In this document: in pieces, positions 21,538 through 26,477 of the stretch
How the letters are laid out: every line of letters begins with the position of its first letter
Numbering within the stretch: the stretch's first letter is position 1
DNA from: JAWWAH01 sp033721415
GTDB taxonomy: Bacteria > Patescibacteriota > Minisyncoccia > Spechtbacterales > 2-12-FULL-38-22
Assembly (NCBI GenBank): GCA_033721415.1
Contig: JAWWAH010000009.1
Span: 1-26,477 of the forward strand
DNA: 26,477 bases
Direction of reading: 5' to 3'
The notes under the pieces: model-generated
What the model was told of the DNA's origin: nothing
What the model saw: only the letters and a program-made list of their open reading frames with translations
Database searches by the model: none
Position numbers and translations under genes: made by a program

Positions 21538-22503
21538 TCAGCCCTCCCTTTCGTGTTCGGTGGACAATATCATTGTGGATCGAATGTCTAGAATACGAAT
21601 AGCAAGTAAGAAGAGTGCAACAATAATACCCGGGATAATCAACATGTGCGGGCTTGCATTCAAGAGACGAATGGACGCGCTTTCAGAAAACATAGCACCA
21701 AATGACGGATGTGGTGGCCGGATACCAATTCCGAAGAAGGAAAGAGCAATCTCGGTACCAATAACGCCAGCGGATGCAGAAAGTGCTGCATGCACGATGT
21801 ATGGATAAAGCTGCGGCAGAATGTGACGAACGATAATACGGGTACGAGATGCACCCAGCATTTTCGCGCGCTCAACAAACGCTGCTTCTCTAAGTTCTAG
21901 AACCATTGACCGGAACATTCGCGATGCACCAATCAAAAAGATCCAAGAAACAACCATAATCAAAGCAAGGTCGGCAAATCCAGAAAGCAAAAACCATCTA
22001 CCCAAACTTCCTGCTTCATACAAAAAGTCGTCATATACAGGACGAGCTAAAGCAGTAAAAAGCAGAATGAAAAGAAGTGGCGGAATTGAATTCATCAATT
22101 CACCAATGCGCTGAACAAAAGAGTCTAGCTTGTTGCTAATAAATATGGGAACAATTCCAAAGAAGATAGCCAAAGGCAATCCTCCAAGAAATAGCGTCAT
22201 AAACATAAGTATTGTTGTGATTCTTGCAGAATAAACTACGCGCGTAAACATGTCTCGCCCGAGCAAGTCTGTGCCAAACCAGTGTTCGGCTGAAGGCCCT
22301 TGTCTAGCTGCAATAAAATCTTGTGCACGAAAATCGTATGGAGTCCATACAAAAGAAAGTACAGCAAGAGTAAAAAATGCTACAAGGACAATAATTGACC
22401 CTCTACCAAGTGGATCGGCCCATAAAAGACGAATAACCTCAAGAAATGAGGATTCTCGTGCTTTTTTTACCCGAAAACCAACTCTCGTAGCAATTGATTT
22501 CAT
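21538..22503 (-). CDS. dppC: Peptide ABC transporter permease, DppC-like
   Basis: Second membrane subunit of the peptide importer, 321 residues with about six helices. Seen: an N-terminal cytoplasmic stretch with LLWADPLGRGSIIVLV, the OppC signature HWFGTDLLGRDMFTRVVYSARI after the first helix, and the coupling loop LREAAFVERAKMLGASRTRIIVRHILPQ. The late segment GTEIALSFFGIGIRPPHPSFGAM is strongly family-typical. First gene of the dppC-dppB-dppDF operon, with a strong GGAGGTGA ribosome site. Its promoter (22566-22602) has a palindrome over the -35 that recurs at the two protease genes. No substrate-binding protein lies in this operon; the partial one at 25741-26477 is the probable partner. 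Confidence 0.95.
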   Translation of the reverse strand: MKSIATRVGFRVKKARESSFLEVIRLLWADPLGRGSIIVLVAFFTLAVLSFVWTPYDFRAQDFIAARQGPSAEHWFGTDLLGRDMFTRVVYSARITTILMFMTLFLGGLPLAIFFGIVPIFISNKLDSFVQRIGELMNSIPPLLFILLFTALARPVYDDFLYEAGSLGRWFLLSGFADLALIMVVSWIFLIGASRMFRSMVLELREAAFVERAKMLGASRTRIIVRHILPQLYPYIVHAALSASAGVIGTEIALSFFGIGIRPPHPSFGAMFSESASIRLLNASPHMLIIPGIIVALFLLAIRILDIRSTMILSTEHEREG

Positions 22504-22565
22504 TTATCACCTCCATTTTCAAAGAGCTGTCACCAGGCACAATAATGCCATGATGATTTGGAGTA

Positions 22566-22602
22566 AAAATACCAAAAATAAGATAAAAGGTCAATCTTGA
22601 CC
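22566..22602 (-). promoter_or_regulatory. dpp operon promoter with operator palindrome, site 1
   Basis: On the minus strand TTGACC (-35, 22589-22594), 17-bp spacer, TATTTT (-10, 22566-22571). The -35 is the right half of a perfect 14-bp palindrome GGTCAAGATTGACC (22589-22602). Near-identical palindromes occupy the same position at the two protease promoters to the right. Confidence 0.7.
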
Positions 22603-22654
22603 ATTGTTCTTATTATATGCACTATATTTAAGTTCTAGTTCTTTGGGCAGATAA

Positions 22655-22679
22655 AAACCCCGGCATTTTGCCGGGGTTT
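22655..22679 (-). terminator. Terminator of the metalloprotease gene
   Basis: AAACCCCGGCA, TTT loop, TGCCGGGGTTT, then a T-run on the minus strand. Its core is identical to the terminator of the neighbouring S41 protease gene. Confidence 0.92.
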
Positions 22680-22689
22680 ATTTTTTGAA

Positions 22690-23835
22690 CTATGGCAACG
22701 GCTTCATAAGCCGTGCTCTCAGTGAAGAGGGTGGATTGTAGTCAAGATCAAACTCTTTATTCTCAAAGATGTTGTTCATAAGCCAGCCATACTCGTCTGG
22801 ATAGTGCGTCTTCATGTATTCAGGCAAAACAATATACAGAGAAAAGCTTTCCGCAAAGTTCTCCGGCACGTTCACGTAATGTCTCGTAACACAAGTATCG
22901 GGGGAATAGTTATTGCACACATACTTTGTAACACCTGTGTCCTCAAAGACATCCAAAACTTCGTATTGAAATTCTTCAATATTTTTTCTATGCCATAGGT
23001 GTCCAATCTCATGCAGCCAGACATACAACATTTCATCGATTGTATAACCATCTTCAGATAGGTATTCGTAAGGAAAGGGGTGCACAGGATTAGGGTTGGT
23101 ATTAATAGACACTCGTGATTCATCGTGTGCCCTTCCCGTATACCACATATTGACATCTGATAAGAACTCTACAGATTCAAACTCTTTTACGGTGTTCTTG
23201 GGGACAAGCTGCAAAGCATCTTCCAGTGCATTTAGCCAGTTTTTCATTAACTCAAAGTCACCATACTCAAGCGCAGCATGTCCAGAATAACCTATAGCAA
23301 AATCCCGCACTGTAACGTTTATGTCGTAAACATCATCAAAGTGCTGTATTTCTTCGAGAAGATCGCCTGGGATAATAAAGGGTCCGCTACTTTTTATTTC
23401 CAAAAACAGCCTCAAGTTAGATACAAGGTCATGCCAATGGCCAACTGACTCTTGTGGCGCTGTTATGCGTACTTTATTCGCATAATAAAAATATCCATCC
23501 CGGGTAGCCTTTTTGGGGTGTTTATAATATGCTCTTTCTGGAATAGAAAGGGTAGCATATTCGTACGTATCACCAGATACCACTTCTATATTTTCCAGCA
23601 ACACCTGCACGCGCCACGCATTAAAAAATTCACCATCGGTAAAAACAACTTCGTCACCATTAATATCTATTTCTCTAAACGGACTTATCTCTCCATCGTA
23701 ATCAATAAATTCATCTGTGCTACCAATTGATATAGGTACATCTTTAACCTCAGGCCTGGCCGCAATATCTAATCCGCAAGCCGCGCTAAGAAATGATAAC
23801 ATTAATAATCCAGCGAATAATTTAACCCTGACCAC
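22690..23835 (-). CDS. Lipoprotein zinc metalloprotease (HExxH)
   Basis: A predicted extracytoplasmic, lipid-anchored metalloprotease. The frame is open back to an ATG at 23901, but the promoter lies downstream of that ATG. A GTG at 23835 preceded by AAGGAGGAGAGA is therefore the likely start, giving 381 residues. A signal peptide VKLFAGLLMLSFLSAACG follows, with a lipobox-like Cys at about residue 20 (Ser at -3 is not ideal). The active site WLHEIGHLWH is at about residues 274-283. About 50 residues later, NVPENFAESFSLYIVLPEYM offers a Glu third zinc ligand, the spacing of gluzincin-type enzymes. Three Cys lie between (YVCNNYSPDTCVTR and others), possibly disulfide-bonded. I do not recognise the exact peptidase family. 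Shares the palindromic promoter element with the dpp operon and the S41 protease. Confidence 0.82.
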   Translation of the reverse strand: MVRVKLFAGLLMLSFLSAACGLDIAARPEVKDVPISIGSTDEFIDYDGEISPFREIDINGDEVVFTDGEFFNAWRVQVLLENIEVVSGDTYEYATLSIPERAYYKHPKKATRDGYFYYANKVRITAPQESVGHWHDLVSNLRLFLEIKSSGPFIIPGDLLEEIQHFDDVYDINVTVRDFAIGYSGHAALEYGDFELMKNWLNALEDALQLVPKNTVKEFESVEFLSDVNMWYTGRAHDESRVSINTNPNPVHPFPYEYLSEDGYTIDEMLYVWLHEIGHLWHRKNIEEFQYEVLDVFEDTGVTKYVCNNYSPDTCVTRHYVNVPENFAESFSLYIVLPEYMKTHYPDEYGWLMNNIFENKEFDLDYNPPSSLRARLMKPLP

Positions 23836-23872
23836 TCTCTCCTCCTTCTGTTGTGTAAGAACAGGTTTAATA

Positions 23873-23908
23873 TTTATAATATAAAAATAAAAAGTAGTCA
23901 AGCTTGAC
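23873..23908 (-). promoter_or_regulatory. Metalloprotease promoter with operator palindrome, site 2
   Basis: On the minus strand TTGACT (23896-23901), 17-bp spacer, TATAAA (23873-23878). The palindrome GTCAAGCTTGAC (23897-23908) covers the -35. Confidence 0.7.
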
Positions 23909-23963
23909 CCTTATTAATGTTATATGGCTTTATAATTGGTTTTTATATCCTAAAACAGTTAAA

Positions 23964-23986
23964 AACCCCGGCATTTTGCCGGGGTT
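23964..23986 (-). terminator. Terminator of the S41 protease gene
   Basis: AACCCCGGCA, TTT loop, TGCCGGGGTT, then TTTAACTG on the minus strand; 12 nt beyond the stop at 23999. Confidence 0.92.
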
Positions 23987-23998
23987 ATGTACTATAAA

Positions 23999-25594
23999 TT
24001 ATTTAGAAAGCTCTTCGTGTATCCACTCTAGCGCCGCAAAAAGTGTTGGATCGTAGTTAACATCTTGGTTGTTCTCTGAATAATCTGCGTTGCTCCAGGG
24101 AACGTGTATATCAGGCTTCAAGCCTCCAACCTCATAATAACCGTCGTCATCATGGTCCATCTTTTCTATCATTTCACCATCTGGTGTGAGGAAGTATCCA
24201 ATAGAGACGTACAACGCCCCGTATTCGCCACCCCTAAGCGACAAATACCTGTTGGTTGTACCTTTGCCTCCGGTTCTCTTGTCTCTACTTACTATGATAG
24301 CTCGACCGTTGTCTCTAAGAGCTGCGGCCGAACCCTCTGACATAGAATAAGAGTCCTTGTTCATGAGTATTGTCATTGGAAGATCCTGATCAAGGATACT
24401 TACATTAGAGCCTCTGTGTCTTGTGATAACTCCGTTAGCATCCTTGGTAACTCTTATAGCACCGTCTGTAGACATTAACATATTTATAATGTCTCTACCT
24501 GCGCTAACGAGTCCTCCCCCATTATCACGGAGGTCTAGGACAACTCCCGTAAACTGGCTTTGGTCTATGTTCAGCAAGAAATATCTGAGGTCTTCAACTG
24601 CCTGTTCGTTAAAAGCTGTGATTTTAATATAGAGCGTATCTATATTTCCATCTTCGTCCTCAAATGGACAATCCAGACCAATTCCTCCGGATACGCCACA
24701 TCGATAAGGAATACCTTCTGATGTAGAACCTCGCCCATTAGGCAGTTCGATGCCTGGATAGGTGTGAATAAACTGCTGAGGTATTTCTTCTCTTACAAGA
24801 GATATTTCTAGCGTTTCTGTTTCCTGTGTTCCAAACTTCTCTCGTTCAATCAAAAGCTCTAGCTTAGGATCTTGAACAGTACGCAAACGAGCGCTGAATT
24901 CGTTACGTGTGCAACTTTCAGTGGGCATGCCATTAACTGCAACAATTGCATCGCCTATCTCTAAACCAGATTCTTCTGCTGGAGTTGCACTCATTACAGA
25001 AGTAATACTTATCTGACCCTTGTTATTTTCACTAAGAGTAACCCCCATGCCAACAAATGTACCTGAGAAACTACGTTCTCCAGCTTCCATCAAAAGCCAT
25101 TGCTTTGCGGGAATGTAGTTAGCGAATGGGTCTCCAACACCATCGATAATGCCTTCGATCATCACCTCAAGCAGGTCCTCGAGACGACTTGGGTCTTTAA
25201 GGTCGCTATACTGAGAATCATCCTGAAGCCTATCTACAACCCTGTTGAGTACAGAGAAGTTTGGTGCGCCACCAGAACGCTCAACCTCTTCATCTACAAT
25301 GTCGTGAGCCCAATCAGGTATTCCTGATGACCTAACACCGAGGTAGTTAAATAATGTATCGAGACTGCTATCTAATAGCAATTCCGAATTCTGAGCAGTA
25401 TCTGTAAAAACAGAATACTCGTTAATAGCTATTACGACGTCGTTTAAAACTGAAAAGTCAATTTCTTGACGCTCAACTTCCGGACAAAATGAGTTATCAT
25501 TATTACCGTTAGCAGAAGTGTTATCTCCGCCTAGAACGGAACACGCACTAACAAGAAGAGTAATAATCATAAACACGACTAAGCGTGGTTTCAT
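23999..25594 (-). CDS. Lipoprotein S41 family peptidase with PDZ domain (CtpA/Prc-like)
   Basis: A predicted extracytoplasmic serine protease of the C-terminal processing peptidase family, 531 residues. The N terminus VFMIITLLVSACSVLG is a clear lipoprotein signal with the Cys at residue 18. A helical N-terminal region (to about 170) is followed by a PDZ domain (about 180-245: GMGVTLSENN, SATPAEESGLEIGDAIVAVNG) and the S41 core with VVLDLRDNGGGLV (about 351-363). SYSMSEGSAAALRDNG contains the likely catalytic Ser (about 417, where the family has SASE-type sequence). RTGGKGTTN contains the likely general-base Lys (about 444). An acidic insertion in FEDEDGNIDT and two Cys (YRCG, LDCPF) lie between PDZ and core. 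A strong AGGAGG ribosome site precedes the ATG. Confidence 0.93.
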   Translation of the reverse strand: MKPRLVVFMIITLLVSACSVLGGDNTSANGNNDNSFCPEVERQEIDFSVLNDVVIAINEYSVFTDTAQNSELLLDSSLDTLFNYLGVRSSGIPDWAHDIVDEEVERSGGAPNFSVLNRVVDRLQDDSQYSDLKDPSRLEDLLEVMIEGIIDGVGDPFANYIPAKQWLLMEAGERSFSGTFVGMGVTLSENNKGQISITSVMSATPAEESGLEIGDAIVAVNGMPTESCTRNEFSARLRTVQDPKLELLIEREKFGTQETETLEISLVREEIPQQFIHTYPGIELPNGRGSTSEGIPYRCGVSGGIGLDCPFEDEDGNIDTLYIKITAFNEQAVEDLRYFLLNIDQSQFTGVVLDLRDNGGGLVSAGRDIINMLMSTDGAIRVTKDANGVITRHRGSNVSILDQDLPMTILMNKDSYSMSEGSAAALRDNGRAIIVSRDKRTGGKGTTNRYLSLRGGEYGALYVSIGYFLTPDGEMIEKMDHDDDGYYEVGGLKPDIHVPWSNADYSENNQDVNYDPTLFAALEWIHEELSK

Positions 25595-25628
25595 GCTTTC
25601 CTCCTTTTGAAGGTACTAAGTTGTATAA

Positions 25629-25664
25629 AAATTACCACAAACAAACATATATGACAATCTTGAC
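25629..25664 (-). promoter_or_regulatory. S41 protease promoter with operator palindrome, site 3
   Basis: On the minus strand TTGTCA (25652-25657), 17-bp spacer, TAATTT (25629-25634). The element GTCAAGATTGTC (25653-25664) covers the -35, with one base departing from symmetry. The -10 is weaker than at the other two sites. Confidence 0.6.
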
Positions 25665-25707
25665 ACATTTTTATATTATAAGCATTGTCTTAATTTTGAA
25701 CATGTGA

Positions 25708-25733
25708 AAACCCCTGACCGAAGTCAGGGGTTT
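25708..25733 (-). terminator. Terminator of the substrate-binding protein gene
   Basis: On the minus strand AAACCCCTGAC, TTCG loop, GTCAGGGGTTT, then T-rich sequence. The C(TTCG)G loop is the especially stable tetraloop type. It lies 7 nt past the stop at 25741. Confidence 0.93.
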
Positions 25734-25740
25734 GTATAAA

Positions 25741-26477
25741 TTACTTTTCGCAAAAACTGACGTATCTCGTTATCGAGATAGCCATTGGTGTTGGCAGATA
25801 ACCGCACAAGTACGGCTTAGCTAGCACCGAGTTTTTGGAGTGAAAAAGAACTATCCAAGGAGCATCATCTACAATCATCTCTTCGACCTCTTGATACAGC
25901 TCGATGCGCTTCTCCGAATCCCTCTCCGTACGTGCCTGTTCAAGCAGGGCATCTACTTCGGGGTTGGAATAGCGCGTCTCGTTGTTAGCAACAGAGCGCT
26001 CGCTGTGGAACTTAAGATCCAGGAAGTCTTCGGGGTCGGGGTAGTCAGCTACCCAGCCCAGAGAGAAGGCCTGGAATGTTCCTCTCTTCAACTCTTCGAG
26101 GAAAGTGGCATAGTCAACCTGCTCAATCTCAACCTCTACTCCAAGATGCGTACGCCAGTGTTCTACAATTGCTTGCAGAACAACACTTGGCGAGGAACCG
26201 CTTCCTGAAACAGTAAGCTTGATACGAGGAAGGTTTGTACCATAACTCGAGTTAGCAAGAAGATCTCTTGCTTCATCTGGGTTAAAGTTCTGACCCTGGA
26301 AATCCTCCCTATAACCGGGCATGCCGGGGGGAAGAATTCCATGTGCAGGAATTACAAGATCCTGAAGCACCGTGGTAGCAATCGCTGTGCGATCTATTGC
26401 AAGAGCAAAGGCCTTGCGCACCATCGGGTCATCGAATGGCGGGGTTCTTGAGTTAAGTCCTATATAGGACGTTGCCA
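25741..26477 (-). CDS. Peptide ABC transporter substrate-binding protein, family 5 (5' end cut by window edge)
   Basis: The C-terminal about 245 residues of an extracytoplasmic peptide-binding protein of the DppA/OppA family, which delivers peptides to the DppBC permease. The frame runs from the right edge without interruption, so the Met at 26424 is internal, not the start. The family signature YIGLNSRTPPFDDPMVRKAF followed by ALAIDR is at the left of the fragment. PGMPGYREDFQGQNFNPDEARDLLA, DYPDPEDFLDLKFHS and ELYQEVEEMIVDDAPWIVLFH are other conserved segments. It ends with its own strong terminator and is followed on the same strand by the S41 protease, the metalloprotease and the importer operon, supporting a shared role in peptide uptake. 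Full-length members are about 500-600 residues, so over half is missing here. Confidence 0.93.
   Translation of the reverse strand, partial: ATSYIGLNSRTPPFDDPMVRKAFALAIDRTAIATTVLQDLVIPAHGILPPGMPGYREDFQGQNFNPDEARDLLANSSYGTNLPRIKLTVSGSGSSPSVVLQAIVEHWRTHLGVEVEIEQVDYATFLEELKRGTFQAFSLGWVADYPDPEDFLDLKFHSERSVANNETRYSNPEVDALLEQARTERDSEKRIELYQEVEEMIVDDAPWIVLFHSKNSVLAKPYLCGYLPTPMAISITRYVSFCEK

Noticed and set aside
23836..23901. Start of the metalloprotease at the ATG 23901
   Set aside because: The -10 is downstream of this ATG, and a strong ribosome site precedes the GTG at 23835, which gives a cleaner signal peptide.
26424..26424. Met at 26424 as start of the substrate-binding protein
   Set aside because: The frame continues to the window edge and encodes the conserved family segment YIGLNSRTPPFDD, so the Met is internal.

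Overview
The window looks like a piece of a small, AT-rich bacterial genome, most likely a Candidate Phyla Radiation (Patescibacteria) member, perhaps of the Parcubacteria/Paceibacteria. That placement is an inference from gene content: a PHP-fused DNA polymerase X, a BCAM0308/NMD3-like zinc protein, a beta-CASP nuclease, membrane-anchored glycosidases and a peptide importer. No rRNA or marker ribosomal protein is present to prove it. TGA is used as a stop, so the Gracilibacteria/Absconditabacteria code is not in use. Almost all genes lie on the minus strand. I see no tRNA, rRNA, CRISPR array, transposase or prophage.

Layout from the left: partial polX (1-1656); an AhpF-like thioredoxin reductase (1764-2684); a flippase-like membrane protein (2823-3869); a gene-poor stretch; a small two-helix membrane protein (4189-4707); then a compact four-gene operon read leftward from 9249, namely beta-CASP nuclease, amino-acid permease, BCAM0308-like protein and O-antigen-ligase-like protein.

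Between about 9350 and 11376 lies the most unusual part. A membrane-anchored winged-helix regulator (plus strand, 9485-9820) and a BadF-type sugar kinase (minus strand, 10322-11242) face each other, and each carries a copy of the same promoter plus leader. Both copies have an extended -10, exactly 6 nt, a leaderless 11-codon upstream ORF (MNPVRVCLSGT or MDPVRVCPNGC), exactly 83 nt, then the main ATG. Within each leader, three related 10-nt segments can form two mutually exclusive helices, one of which ends directly at the main start codon. I know no named element of this design. It is the best candidate here for an undescribed regulatory system. The convergent gap between the two transcription units is filled with GACTCA half-sites, a perfect 24-bp palindrome and a terminator.

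From 11366 to 18698 are sugar and housekeeping genes: a phosphomannose-isomerase-like protein with a degenerate kinase-like N-terminal domain, two small unknown plus-strand genes, a three-gene operon (GH1 glycosidase, EamA transporter, membrane-anchored glycoside hydrolase), a YkuK-type RNase H-fold protein and thymidylate kinase.

From 18826 to the right edge is a peptide-scavenging cluster: the dppC-dppB-dppDF importer operon, a lipoprotein zinc metalloprotease, a lipoprotein S41 protease with a PDZ domain, and a partial family-5 substrate-binding protein. The three promoters visible in this cluster each carry a palindrome of consensus GTCAAGMTTGWC lying over the -35 box with a 17-bp spacer, which suggests one regulator controls extracellular proteolysis and peptide import together.
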